Assembly: GCF_004016515.1 (NCBI RefSeq)
Contig: NZ_SACT01000006.1
Coordinates: 124,001-188,000, forward strand
Length of the DNA: 64,000 nt
Reading direction: 5' to 3'
Source: Rubrivivax albus
GTDB lineage: Bacteria > Pseudomonadota > Gammaproteobacteria > Burkholderiales > Burkholderiaceae_C
Part shown: positions 26,169-35,307 of the stretch, in pieces
How positions within the stretch are numbered: the stretch's first letter is position 1
Layout of the letters: each line of letters begins with the position of its first letter
Made by a program: the position numbers and the translations under genes
The notes under the pieces: model-generated
What the model saw: the letters and a program-made list of their open reading frames with translations, nothing else
Told to the model about the DNA's origin: nothing
Database searches by the model: none

Positions 26169-26489
26169 ATGATCGTGACCACCACACCGCAGATCGAGGG
26201 CCGCCGCATCAGCCGCTACTGCGGCGTCGTCGCCGGCGAGGCCATCCTCGGCGCCAACCTGTTCAAGGACCTGTTCGCCGGCATCCGCGACCTGGTCGGC
26301 GGGCGTTCGGCCACCTATGAGAAGGAACTGCAACGGGCGCGCGACATCGCGCTGACCGAACTGCAGGAGCGCGCCCAGGCCCTGGGCGCCAACGCCGTGG
26401 TCGGCGTGGACCTGGACTACGAGGTGCTGGGCCAGGGCAACGGCATGCTGATGGTGTCGGCCAGCGGCACGGCGGTGGTGCTGGAGTAG
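26169..26489 (+). CDS. YbjQ family protein (UPF0145, DUF74)
   Basis: The product has 106 residues. The [18 protein letters not shown] opening, the [13 protein letters not shown] helix and [13 protein letters not shown] are diagnostic of the YbjQ/UPF0145 family, small pentameric proteins annotated as putative heavy-metal binding. No metal ligands stand out. AAGGGGA lies about 11 bases before ATG 26169. It converges on the AraC gene. Confidence 0.9.
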   Translation: MIVTTTPQIEGRRISRYCGVVAGEAILGANLFKDLFAGIRDLVGGRSATYEKELQRARDIALTELQERAQALGANAVVGVDLDYEVLGQGNGMLMVSASGTAVVLE

Positions 26490-26514
26490 GCCCGGCGCAC
26501 CGCCACGCCGGCGT

Positions 26515-27480
26515 TCAAGCCGGCGGCAGGTGGCGCGCCCGGTGCTCGCGGGGCGAACAGCCGAAGCGCAAGCGGAAGGCACGGCTCAGGTGGGCCGCGT
26601 CGTTGAACCCGAGGGCGAAGCCCAGCGCGCTGACGCTGCGCTGGCGCAACGCCGGGTCGCACAGGTCGCGGGCCAGCCGGTCGAGCCGTTGCCCCCAGAT
26701 CCACTCGCTGACGCTGCAGGGCTCGCCGGCGAAGACCCGGTGCACGCTGCTGGGGGACAGGCGCAGCGCCGAAGCGATGCGCTGGACATCGAGCCCGGGC
26801 TCGCCCAGGTGGTCGCGCACGAAGGCCTTGATCTGCGCCCGGTGTAAGGCCGTGAGCGACGACACCGGTGCCGGCTGCGCCTGCGGCAGCGTGCGCAAGC
26901 CCGCCACCAGGATCTGCGTGACGCTGTGCGCCACGGCGGCGGCCGAGGCCGGCTCGAGGGTGTCGATGTCCTGCGCCAGCGTCCGGATCATCTCGATCAT
27001 CAGGTGCCCGGCGCCGCGCCGGCCCGACACCGCCTGCGCCGTCAGGCGCTCGGTGCCGCGCAGTTCGGCACGCAACGCAGGCCCCGGCAGCCGCAGCACG
27101 ATCTGCTGGAAGTCGGCACCGAAGACCAGGTCGTAGGGACGCGTGCTGTCGTAGAGCGCGAAGTCCCCCGGGGCCAGCCCGGCCCGGCGCCCGTCCTGGT
27201 GCACCTCGCCCCGGCCCTGGGTCTGGATGCTGACGAGGAAGAAGTCCTCGCTGGCGCGAGCGATCTGGCCCCGGGTCCGTCGCACGTGCTGCGCACTGGC
27301 GGTCACCTGGGAGAGCTGCAGCGTCGACAGGTGACCCAGGCGGATCTCGCCGTCGATGCCGTGGTGGCCACCGAGCGGCTCGCATTCCAGCTGCACGTAG
27401 GCGTCGCACACGGCGTCGATCCAGTAGGCCGTACGGTCGGCCTCGGGCACGCTGGCGGTGGTGAGCAGTTGCTGCGCCAT
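26515..27480 (-). CDS. AraC-family transcriptional regulator
   Basis: The product has 321 residues. An N-terminal AraC-binding-like domain of the PF14525 type spans about 30-200. The C-terminal double helix-turn-helix spans about 215-318, with the family ending [25 protein letters not shown]. It is divergent from the nitrilase gene with a 143-bp gap. It is therefore the likely activator of the nitrilase pair, with a nitrile or product as inducer (inference). ATG 27480 is chosen; ATG 27492 would add four residues. Confidence 0.9.
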   Translation of the reverse strand: MAQQLLTTASVPEADRTAYWIDAVCDAYVQLECEPLGGHHGIDGEIRLGHLSTLQLSQVTASAQHVRRTRGQIARASEDFFLVSIQTQGRGEVHQDGRRAGLAPGDFALYDSTRPYDLVFGADFQQIVLRLPGPALRAELRGTERLTAQAVSGRRGAGHLMIEMIRTLAQDIDTLEPASAAAVAHSVTQILVAGLRTLPQAQPAPVSSLTALHRAQIKAFVRDHLGEPGLDVQRIASALRLSPSSVHRVFAGEPCSVSEWIWGQRLDRLARDLCDPALRQRSVSALGFALGFNDAAHLSRAFRLRFGCSPREHRARHLPPA

Positions 27481-27623
27481 GCGTCGCAGCATACGGGTCC
27501 CGGCTAATGCACACCAGTGCCAGCCTGGCCGGCTGGGCCCGTGGATCAAGCCCGGCGCGACCCTCAGTCAAGCCACGCCGGCCACCGCGCGCCAGCATCG
27601 GGCCTCGTTCAACGGAGAACCCC

Positions 27624-28625
27624 ATGCCCCCCACCCATCCCCGATTCCGCGCGGCTGCCGTGCAGGCCGCCCCCGCCTTCCTGGACCTGGACGCCGGCAT
27701 CGACAAGGCCATCGGCCTGATCGCCGAAGCGGCCGGCCAGGGCGCGCAGCTGATCGCCTTCCCGGAAACCTGGCTGCCTGGCTACCCGTGGCACATCTGG
27801 CTGGATTCGCCGGCCTGGGGCATGCAGTTCGTGCAGCGCTACCACGACAACAGCCTGGTCTATGGCAGCCCGGCGGCACAGCGCCTGGCCGACGCCGCGC
27901 GGCAGCACCGCATCATGGTGGTCATGGGCCACAGCGAGAAGGCCGGCGGCAGCCTCTACATGGGCCAGTGGATCATCGGCGCCGACGGCCAGACCATTGC
28001 GCAGCGCCGCAAGCTCAAGCCCACGCACGTGGAGCGCACGGTCTTCGGCGAAGGCGATGGCAGCGACCTGGCGGTGTGCGACACGCCGCTGGGCCGCGTC
28101 GGTGCGCTGTGCTGCTGGGAGCACCTGCAGCCCTTGTCCAAGTACGCGATGTACGCGCAGGACGAGCAGGTCCACATCGCCGCCTGGCCCAGCTTCTCGC
28201 TCTACCGGGGCGGCGCCTACGCGCTCGGGCCTGAGGTGAACAACGCCGCGAGCCGCGTCTACGCCGTCGAGGGCGGCTGCTTCGTGATCGCACCCTGCGC
28301 CACGGTCAGTGCCGAGATGGTGGAGCAGCTGTGCGGCGACGACGCCACCAAGCGCCAGTTGCTTCTGGCCGGCGGTGGCTTCAGCGCCATCTACGCACCC
28401 GACGGCCAGCTGATGCACGAGCCGCTACCCGAGAACACCGAGGGCATCGTCTACGCCGACATCGACCTGGGCATGATCGCGCTGGCCAAGGCCGCCGCCG
28501 ACCCGGCCGGCCACTATGCCCGGCCGGACGTGACGCGGCTGTGGCTGAACAAGGCGCGCGGCGACCGCGTGGTGTCGCCTGCGGCCGCCGCCGCGCTGGA
28601 CGACGCCGGCGAGGTTCAACCATGA
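27624..28625 (+). CDS. Nitrilase (carbon-nitrogen hydrolase family)
   Basis: The product has 333 residues. The catalytic Glu-Lys-Cys triad is visible: Glu48 in FPETW, Lys130 in [11 protein letters not shown] and Cys164 in CCWEH. The YPWHIW segment after the Glu and the WEH after the Cys are typical of true nitrilases that turn R-CN into carboxylate and ammonia, not of amidases. GGAG lies 7 bases upstream of ATG 27624. The stop overlaps the next gene (ATGA), and an AraC regulator is divergent. Confidence 0.9.
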   Translation: MPPTHPRFRAAAVQAAPAFLDLDAGIDKAIGLIAEAAGQGAQLIAFPETWLPGYPWHIWLDSPAWGMQFVQRYHDNSLVYGSPAAQRLADAARQHRIMVVMGHSEKAGGSLYMGQWIIGADGQTIAQRRKLKPTHVERTVFGEGDGSDLAVCDTPLGRVGALCCWEHLQPLSKYAMYAQDEQVHIAAWPSFSLYRGGAYALGPEVNNAASRVYAVEGGCFVIAPCATVSAEMVEQLCGDDATKRQLLLAGGGFSAIYAPDGQLMHEPLPENTEGIVYADIDLGMIALAKAAADPAGHYARPDVTRLWLNKARGDRVVSPAAAAALDDAGEVQP

Positions 28626-29278
28626 GTGCGATCTACTCCGACCACCACCGCGCGCTGCAGGACGAGTTCGACAGCCGGCGCATGGCCGACCTGATGGAAG
28701 GCGGCATCGTGCACGGCGCCCTCGAGCCGCACGAGAAGGCCTTCATCGAAGGTCTGGACATGTTCTTCCTGGCCACGGTGGACCACCTGGGCCGGCCGAC
28801 CGTGTCCTACAAGGGTGGGCTGCCGGGCTTCTGCCGCGCGCTGGACGACCGCACGCTTCTGTTTCCGTCCTACGACGGCAACGGCATGTTCTTCTCGATG
28901 GGCAACCTCGCGGCCACGGCCGAGGTCGGCTTCCTGTTCATCGACTTCGACACACCCAACCGCCTGCGCGTGCAGGGCAAGGCCCGGATCGAGCGCGACC
29001 CCGGGTTGATGGCCGGCTACCCCGAGGCCCAGTTCCTGGTCCGCACCGACATCGAACGCATCTGGCTCAACTGTCCGCGATACGTGCACCGACGGGTGAA
29101 GGTGGAGGGCTCGAAGTACGTGCCGCAGGCGCACTGCGAAACACCGGTGCCGGCCTGGAAGCGGATCGACCTCGTGCAGGACGCCCTGCCAGCCAAGGAC
29201 CAGGGCAAGGCAACGGCCCTGGGCGGGCTGATCACGATGGACGACTACGCGGCCAAGGTGGCACAGGGCGACGCCTGA
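28622..29278 (+). CDS. Pyridoxamine 5'-phosphate oxidase-like flavin-binding protein
   Basis: The product has 218 residues. The split-barrel opening ([19 protein letters not shown]) and [22 protein letters not shown] fit the PNPOx-like superfamily, which binds FMN, F420 or heme. Residues for pyridoxine chemistry are not evident. It overlaps the nitrilase stop by 4 bases, so the two proteins are made together. A role in nitrile metabolism or redox protection is inference. Confidence 0.8.
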   Translation: MSAIYSDHHRALQDEFDSRRMADLMEGGIVHGALEPHEKAFIEGLDMFFLATVDHLGRPTVSYKGGLPGFCRALDDRTLLFPSYDGNGMFFSMGNLAATAEVGFLFIDFDTPNRLRVQGKARIERDPGLMAGYPEAQFLVRTDIERIWLNCPRYVHRRVKVEGSKYVPQAHCETPVPAWKRIDLVQDALPAKDQGKATALGGLITMDDYAAKVAQGDA

Positions 29279-29290
29279 CACCACGCCACG

Positions 29291-29309
29291 CCGGGTGTGT
29301 GGCACCCGG
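29291..29309 (+). terminator. Hairpin after the nitrilase operon
   Basis: CCGGGTG (29291-29297) pairs with CACCCGG (29303-29309) over a 5-base loop, 12 bases after the stop at 29278. No U-run follows. The rest of the spacer to 29554 shows no gene I can support. Confidence 0.4.
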
Positions 29310-29554
29310 GTGGTTCGGCCTCGGCCTATCACGCTCTGCGCATCGCCCCCTGCAGCCGGCGCGACAGACCATCACGTCTGCGGGTGCGGCATGACCCTGG
29401 AACGCCATCGGCCACCGTTTCCGTCGGTTCGTCTGGGCAAGCGGGTCGAGGATGGCCGCATTCCGGTGTTCACCCACATCGCTTTGCGATGCGAGTGAAC
29501 CCCGTCCCCGCCGATCTGCGGCGCCTTGCGGCGCACCGCGCTCGCGCGCGGCGT

Positions 29555-29582
29555 GGATCAGTTGGTCTGGGCCAACTGATCC
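29555..29582 (-). terminator. Stem-loop spanning the acs stop codon
   Basis: GGATCAGTTGG (29555-29565) pairs perfectly with CCAACTGATCC (29572-29582) over a 6-base loop. The acs stop codon (29558-29560) lies inside the 3' arm on the transcript. It may act as a terminator or 3' protector, although there is no U-run. Confidence 0.4.
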
Positions 29583-31528
29583 AGGATCGCCGGGTTCTCA
29601 AGCGTGGACGTGTCCTGAGTGATCGCCTCGCCCTTGGCCAGCGAGCGCAGCAGGCGGCGCATGATCTTGCCGCTGCGGGTCTTGGGCAGGTTGTCGCCGA
29701 AGCGGATGTCCTTGGGCTTGGCGATCGGGCCGATCTCCTTGCCGACCCAGTCGCGCAGCTGCTTGGCGATCGCCTTGGCCTCGTCGCCCGTGGGGCGCGG
29801 GCGCTTGAGCACGACGAAAGCGCAGATGGCCTCGCCGGTGGTCTCGTCGGGGCGACCCACCACGGCGGCCTCGGCCACCAGGTCGGTGCAGCTGACCAGC
29901 GCCGATTCGATCTCCATCGTGCCCATGCGGTGGCCCGACACGTTGAGCACGTCGTCGATGCGGCCGGTGATCGTGAAGTAGCCGGTCTTCTCGTCGCGAA
30001 TGGCACCGTCGCCGGCCAGGTAGTAGCCCTTGAGCTCCGGCGGGTAGTAGCTCTTCTTGAAGCGCTCCGGATCGCCGTAGATCGTGCGGATCATGCTCGG
30101 CCAGGGCTTCTTGACGACCAGGATGCCGCCCTGCCCGTTGGGCACGTCGTTGCCGGTCTCGTCGACGATGGCAGCGGTGATGCCGGGGAACGGCAGCGTG
30201 CACGACCCCGGCACCAGCGTCGTGGCGCCCGGCAGCGGCGTGATCATGTGGCCGCCAGTCTCGGTCTGCCAGAAGGTGTCGACGATGGGGCAGCGGCCAC
30301 CGCCCACGTGCAGGTGGTACCACTCCCAGGCCGCCGGGTTGATGGGCTCGCCCACCGAGCCCAGGATGCGCAGGCTGCTCAGGTCGAAGCTCTTCGGGTG
30401 CACGGCGTCGTTGGCCTCGGCGGCCTTGATCAGGCTGCGGATGGCGGTGGGCGCGGTGTAGAAGATGGTGACCTTGTGCCGCTCGATCATCTTCCAGAAG
30501 CGGCCGGCGTCAGGATACGTGGGCACACCCTCGAAGACGATCTCGGTGCCGCCCAGGGCCAGCGGGCCGTAGGTGATGTAGGTGTGGCCGGTGACCCAGC
30601 CGATGTCGGCGGTGCACCAGAACACATCGTCGGGCTTGAGGTCGAAGGTCCACTTGGTGGTCAGCGCCGCATGCAGCAGGTAGCCGCCGGTGCTGTGCTG
30701 CACGCCCTTGGGCTTGCCGGTGGAGCCGCTGGTGTAGAGCAGGAACAGGGGGTGCTCGGCACCCACCCACTCCGGCTCGCAGTGCTCTGGGGCGGCGGCC
30801 GACAGCTCGTGCAGCCAGAGGTCGCGGCCGTCCTTCCAGGCGATGTTGCCGCCGGTGCGCTTGTAGACGATGACGTCCTTGATGCTGCCGGTGCCGGGCA
30901 TGGCCAGCGCCTCGTCGACGATGGACTTCAGCGGCAGGTGCTTGCCGCCGCGGGCCTGCTCGTCGGCGGTGATGACCATCACCGCGCCGGCGTCCTCGAT
31001 GCGGTCGCGCAGGCTCTGCGCGGAAAAGCCGCCGAAGACCACGGAGTGCGTGGCCCCGATGCGCGCGCAGGCCTGCATCGCCACCACGCCCTCGATGCTC
31101 ATGGGCATGTAGATGACGACGCGGTCGCCCTTCTTCACGCCACGCGCCTTCAGCGCGTTGGCCAGCTTGCCCACGCGGGCCAGCAGTTCGCTGTAGGTGA
31201 CCTTGGTGACGGCACCGTCGTCGGCCTCGAAGACAATGGCGGTCTTGTCGCCCAGGCCGCGCTCGATGTTGCGGTCCAGGCAGTTGTAGGACACGTTGAG
31301 CGTGCCGTCGGCGAACCACTTGAAGAACGGCGCATCGCTCTGGTCCAGCACCTGCGTGAACGGCGTCTTCCAGGTGACCAGCTCGCGGGCCAGGCGGGCC
31401 CAGTAGCCTTCGTAGTCGGCCTCGGCCTCGGCGACGAGCTTGTCGTAGGCGGCCCTGCCGGACACATGGGCCTGGCCGGCCAGGGCCGCGGGCGGTTCGT
31501 AGAGCTTGGTCTCGGCGGTGTCGGACAT
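29558..31528 (-). CDS. acs: Acetyl-CoA synthetase
   Basis: The product has 656 residues, the normal length. The AMP-binding P-loop-like motif [11 protein letters not shown] (about 265-275), the [10 protein letters not shown] segment and the C-terminal TRSGKIMRR, whose Lys is the usual acetylation switch, are all present. It activates acetate to acetyl-CoA through acetyl-AMP. Propionyl-CoA synthetase is less likely given the sequence around the acyl pocket. It is divergent from the ion channel gene across a 248-bp spacer where I see no clear promoter. Confidence 0.96.
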   Translation of the reverse strand: MSDTAETKLYEPPAALAGQAHVSGRAAYDKLVAEAEADYEGYWARLARELVTWKTPFTQVLDQSDAPFFKWFADGTLNVSYNCLDRNIERGLGDKTAIVFEADDGAVTKVTYSELLARVGKLANALKARGVKKGDRVVIYMPMSIEGVVAMQACARIGATHSVVFGGFSAQSLRDRIEDAGAVMVITADEQARGGKHLPLKSIVDEALAMPGTGSIKDVIVYKRTGGNIAWKDGRDLWLHELSAAAPEHCEPEWVGAEHPLFLLYTSGSTGKPKGVQHSTGGYLLHAALTTKWTFDLKPDDVFWCTADIGWVTGHTYITYGPLALGGTEIVFEGVPTYPDAGRFWKMIERHKVTIFYTAPTAIRSLIKAAEANDAVHPKSFDLSSLRILGSVGEPINPAAWEWYHLHVGGGRCPIVDTFWQTETGGHMITPLPGATTLVPGSCTLPFPGITAAIVDETGNDVPNGQGGILVVKKPWPSMIRTIYGDPERFKKSYYPPELKGYYLAGDGAIRDEKTGYFTITGRIDDVLNVSGHRMGTMEIESALVSCTDLVAEAAVVGRPDETTGEAICAFVVLKRPRPTGDEAKAIAKQLRDWVGKEIGPIAKPKDIRFGDNLPKTRSGKIMRRLLRSLAKGEAITQDTSTLENPAILDQLAQTN

Positions 31529-31776
31529 CGTGTCTCCTGCTCAGGTTCGCTGCCGCGGTCGGTGCCCCGCGGCGGCGAACCCGCACGAGACCCCGAACTG
31601 GGCCGATGGGCGGGACTGTCGGTCCACGGCCTGACGAAGCCCTTACTCCCCCTGAACCGGGGCCTGGCCAGCGCCCCCCCCGCGGGCCGTCCAGACCCTG
31701 CCCAAGCCCTGATCCGACACCGGCCATCCCGCCGTTGGCAGAATCCCCGGCTGCCCGAATCCGGCCTGCGCCGACC

Positions 31777-32643
31777 ATGCCCAACCCACCGCCGACCACC
31801 CCCGACCTGCCCCCGCCCACCCGCCTGCAGGCGTGGCTGAGCCAACCCTGGGTGCAGCACAGCGTGCTCGCGCTGATCATCGTCAACGCCGTCATCCTCG
31901 GGCTCGAGACCTCGGCGGCAGCCATGCAGGCCTGGGGCCCGGTGCTGCTGGCGCTGGACAAGGCCATCCTCGGCGTCTTCGTGGTCGAGATCGCGCTGCG
32001 GCTCGTCGCCCACCGTGGTGCCTTCTTCCGCGACCCGTGGAGCCTGTTCGACCTCGCCGTGGTGGCCATCGCGCTGGTGCCGGCCAGCGGCCCGTTCGCC
32101 GTGCTGCGGGCGCTGCGCGTGCTGCGGGTGCTGCGCATCCTCACCATCGTGCCGTCGATGCGGCGCGTGGTCGGCGGGCTGCTGGCGGCCATCCCGGGCC
32201 TGTCGTCCATCGCCGCAGTGCTCGGGCTGCTGTTCTACGTCTTCGCGGTCATCGCCACCAAGCTCTTCGGCGCCGACTTCCCGGACTGGTTCGGCACCCT
32301 GGGCCGTTCGCTGTACACGCTGTTCCAGGTGATGACGCTGGAGAGCTGGTCGATGGGCATCGTGCGGCCGGTCATGGAGCTCTACCCCTATGCCTGGACC
32401 TTCTTCGTGCCCTTCATCCTGATGGCCACGTTCACGATGCTGAACCTGTTCATCGGCGTTATCGTCAGCGCCATGCAGAGCTTTGCCGAGGCCGACAAGA
32501 CCGAGACCCTCGCCGCCGTGGACGACGCCCGCCAGCACATCGAGGCCGACCTGCACAGCGAAGTGCGGGCGCTGCGCAGCGAGATCGCCGCGCTGCGCGC
32601 GCAGTTGCCGCTGGCCGGCGCACCGCGCGACGGCGCCGCCTGA
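31777..32643 (+). CDS. Bacterial voltage-gated sodium channel (NaChBac/NavAb type)
   Basis: The product has 288 residues, one six-helix subunit of a homotetramer. Segment S4 carries arginines every third residue (Arg111, 114, 117, 120), forming the voltage sensor. The pore loop holds TLESWSM (187-193), the exact selectivity filter described for NaChBac and NavAb sodium channels. S6 is followed by a heptad-like coiled coil (about 240-277), the usual tetramerisation tail. The stop shares one base with the next gene's ATG, so channel and Ca2+/cation antiporter are coupled. The Pro-rich N-terminal 15 residues are variable. Confidence 0.93.
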   Translation: MPNPPPTTPDLPPPTRLQAWLSQPWVQHSVLALIIVNAVILGLETSAAAMQAWGPVLLALDKAILGVFVVEIALRLVAHRGAFFRDPWSLFDLAVVAIALVPASGPFAVLRALRVLRVLRILTIVPSMRRVVGGLLAAIPGLSSIAAVLGLLFYVFAVIATKLFGADFPDWFGTLGRSLYTLFQVMTLESWSMGIVRPVMELYPYAWTFFVPFILMATFTMLNLFIGVIVSAMQSFAEADKTETLAAVDDARQHIEADLHSEVRALRSEIAALRAQLPLAGAPRDGAA

Positions 32644-33725
32644 TGCTCACCAACGCCCTGCTCTTCATCGGCGGCCTCGTGGCCCTGGTGGCCGGTGCCG
32701 AACTGCTGGTGCGCGGGGCCTCGCGGCTCGCCCTGTCCTTCGGCATCTCGCCGCTGGTGGTGGGCCTGACCATCGTCGCCTTCGGCACCAGTGCGCCGGA
32801 GATGACGGTGTCGGTCGGCGCGGTGCTCAATGGCCAGACCGGCCTCGCCCTGGGCAACGCCGTGGGCAGCAACGTCTTCAACGTGCTGTTCATCCTCGGG
32901 CTGGCCGCGCTGATCGCGCCGCTGGCCGTGCACCTGCAGGTCATCCGCCAGGAGGTGCCGATCATGATCGGCGCAGCATTGCTGGTCATGGTGGTGGCCC
33001 TGGACGGCAACATCGGCACCTTCGATGCGGCGCTGCTGTTCGGCCTGCTGCTGGCCTACACGGTGTTTCTGGTGCGCCAGTCGCGGGCCCAGGGCGTGGA
33101 GGCCGGCGACTATGCGGCCCACGATGCGGAGCGTGCCGGCGGTGGTTCCCGCCTGCTCAACGTGGCGCTGCTGCTGGCCGGCCTGGCGCTGCTGGCCGGG
33201 GGGTCGGAGGCCATGGTGCGCGCCGCGGTCAGCTTCGCGCGCGCCTTCGGCGTCAGCGAGGTGATGATCGGCCTGACGATCGTCGCCATCGGCACCTCGC
33301 TACCCGAGGTCGCGGCCTCGGTGGCCGCGGCGCTGAAGGGCGAGCGCGACATCGCGGTGGGCAACGTCGTCGGCAGCTGCGTGTTCAACCTGCTGGGGGT
33401 CATCGGCCTGGGCGGGCTGGCCGCGGCCTTTGCCGGTGCCGGCGGGCTGCCGGTGCCGGCGTCGGTGATGCACTTCGACCTCTGGGTCATGCTGGCCGCG
33501 CTGGTGGCCTGCCTGCCTATCTTCCTCACCGGGCGCGAGGTGGCGCGCTGGGAAGGCGGGCTGTTCCTGGCCTACTACGCCGCCTACATGGCCTACCAGG
33601 TGCTGCAGGCGCGCCAGTCGCCCGACCTGCTGCAGGCCTTCAACGGCGCCATGCTCGGCTTCGTGCTGCCGCTGACGGTGGTCACCGTGGTGGTCACGAC
33701 GCTGCGGGGGCAGGCGCGGCGCTGA
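32643..33725 (+). CDS. Calcium/sodium antiporter (CaCA family, YrbG type)
   Basis: The product has 360 residues with ten membrane helices in two inverted repeats. Each repeat has an alpha motif: GLTIVAFGTSAPE with GNAVGSNVFN, and GLTIVAIGTSLPE with GNVVGSCVFN. The acidic residues in GTSxPE are the transport site. The length is slightly above YrbG (~325). The ATG overlaps the channel stop (TGATG). The last 32 bases overlap the 3' end of the convergent Na/Pi gene. Confidence 0.92.
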   Translation: MLTNALLFIGGLVALVAGAELLVRGASRLALSFGISPLVVGLTIVAFGTSAPEMTVSVGAVLNGQTGLALGNAVGSNVFNVLFILGLAALIAPLAVHLQVIRQEVPIMIGAALLVMVVALDGNIGTFDAALLFGLLLAYTVFLVRQSRAQGVEAGDYAAHDAERAGGGSRLLNVALLLAGLALLAGGSEAMVRAAVSFARAFGVSEVMIGLTIVAIGTSLPEVAASVAAALKGERDIAVGNVVGSCVFNLLGVIGLGGLAAAFAGAGGLPVPASVMHFDLWVMLAALVACLPIFLTGREVARWEGGLFLAYYAAYMAYQVLQARQSPDLLQAFNGAMLGFVLPLTVVTVVVTTLRGQARR

Positions 33726-35307
33726 GCCGGGCCGCCTTGGCCGCCTGGTCCAGGGCCCGCCGCAGCGCGCTGGCGCGGGCCAGCGCCGCTTCCATCGCAT
33801 CGATCGGCATCGCGCCGGTGGCGCCGGCGTCCAGCAGGGCCGCCTTGAAGGCCTGGTATGAGACCTCGGCCCGTTCGACAGCCGTGGCGATCCGGTCGGC
33901 CACGGCCCCGTCGCTGGCGCCGCAGGCCGCGAGCAGTGCATGGGCCTGGCCGACAAACGCCGCCGCCGCTGCGCGCGGCGCCTCGGGCAGCGCCGCATCT
34001 GCGCCGGCACCCGCCTGCGCCGCCAGCACCGCCTGCTCGGCCGCGGTCTCGTGGTAGCGCAGCACGCGCAGCCAGCGCGCCAGGTCGCGCGCGGCAGCCG
34101 GGGGCAGCGCGGCGCGGGACAGGCGCTCGATGAAGCGCTCCACCACTGCATCGAGCTGCTGCACGGTGTCGCGCTCGCGCGCCACGGCCGACCCAGGCGC
34201 ACCCGCCAGCGCTGACGCCGCCGTCCGCCGGGCCAGGCCACCGACACGGGCGATCTCCTGCGCCAGCGCCTGCAGCGCCAGCTCGGGCACCGGCAGCACG
34301 TTTTCGTCCAGGAACCGTGGGCGTGACTCGTCCTCCTCGGCGCTGCGGAAGCGCCGCTGCAGCCAGTGCGTCAGCGGCGTGGCCAGGGGCCACATCAGCA
34401 GCACCCCGAAGACATTGAACGCCGTGTGGAACAGGGCCAGCCGCGCCGCGGGATCCGGCGGCAACCCCAACCAGGCCCGCAGCACGGCGATCGCGTCGAC
34501 CATCCACGGCAGCATCGCCAGCGCCACCGCCGCCGTGACCACGTTGAAGGCCACGTGCGCCAGCGCCGCGCGGCGCGCATTCGGCGTCGCGCCCACGGTG
34601 GCCATCAGCGCCGTCACCGTGGTGCCCACGTTGGCGCCGATGATCACCGCCGCAGCCGACTGCGCGCTCAGCAGCCCGCCCTGGGCCGCCGTCAGCGTGA
34701 TCGCCATCGCCGCGCTGGAGGACTGCGTCAGCACCGTCATCAGCAGTCCCGCGCCCACCTGCAGCAGCACCGCGCCCACACCGTCGCCGGCCGGCAGCAG
34801 AGTGTCGCCCGACAGCGCGCCGAAGGCCTGCTGCAGCAGCGCGATGCCCAGGAACAGCAGCCCGAACCCGGCCACTGCATCACCCACGGGCGCCCGCCGC
34901 GTGCCCGCGCCGGTCATGCGCAGCAGCACGCCGACGCCGATCAGCGGCAGCGCCAGCGCCTCGATCTTGAAGCGCAGCCCCACCAGGGCGACGATCCAGC
35001 CGGTCATCGTGGTGCCCACGTTGGCACCGAACAGCACCCACAGCGACGGCCCCAGCGCCAGCAGCCCGGCATTGACGAAGCCGATGGTGGCCACCGTGAC
35101 CGCGGTGGACGACTGCACCATCGCGGTCACCAGCACGCCGGAGCCCAGGCCGTGCCAGCGCGTGCGCGTGGCCGCGGCCAGGATGCGCTCCAGCGCCGCA
35201 CCGGCGGCCAGCTTCAGGCCGTCGGACATCATGGTCATGCCCAGCAGGAACAGGCCCAGCCCGCCCAGCGCGGTGGCCGCCCCGGTCAGCGTCAGGTCCA
35301 CAGCCAC
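33694..35307 (-). CDS. Na+/phosphate cotransporter with PhoU-like C-terminus
   Basis: The product has about 537 residues. Two repeats of the Na/Pi_cotrans core carry the paired motifs VQSSTAVTVA and TQSSSAAMAI, each with a FGANVGTT or GANVGTT turn. Residues ~350-530 are helical and PhoU-like. This is the NptA/YjbB type, moving phosphate with sodium. GTG 35307 (or GTG 35301) is chosen because no ATG exists before the first helix; both overlap the end of the SLC13 gene. The 3' end overlaps the antiporter gene by 32 bp. Confidence 0.88.
   Translation of the reverse strand: MAVDLTLTGAATALGGLGLFLLGMTMMSDGLKLAAGAALERILAAATRTRWHGLGSGVLVTAMVQSSTAVTVATIGFVNAGLLALGPSLWVLFGANVGTTMTGWIVALVGLRFKIEALALPLIGVGVLLRMTGAGTRRAPVGDAVAGFGLLFLGIALLQQAFGALSGDTLLPAGDGVGAVLLQVGAGLLMTVLTQSSSAAMAITLTAAQGGLLSAQSAAAVIIGANVGTTVTALMATVGATPNARRAALAHVAFNVVTAAVALAMLPWMVDAIAVLRAWLGLPPDPAARLALFHTAFNVFGVLLMWPLATPLTHWLQRRFRSAEEDESRPRFLDENVLPVPELALQALAQEIARVGGLARRTAASALAGAPGSAVARERDTVQQLDAVVERFIERLSRAALPPAAARDLARWLRVLRYHETAAEQAVLAAQAGAGADAALPEAPRAAAAAFVGQAHALLAACGASDGAVADRIATAVERAEVSYQAFKAALLDAGATGAMPIDAMEAALARASALRRALDQAAKAARLSAAPAPAAS

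Noticed and set aside
29279..29554. A possible small gene in the 29279-29554 spacer
   Set aside because: The open frames lack ribosome sites and recognisable sequence; only a hairpin is supported.
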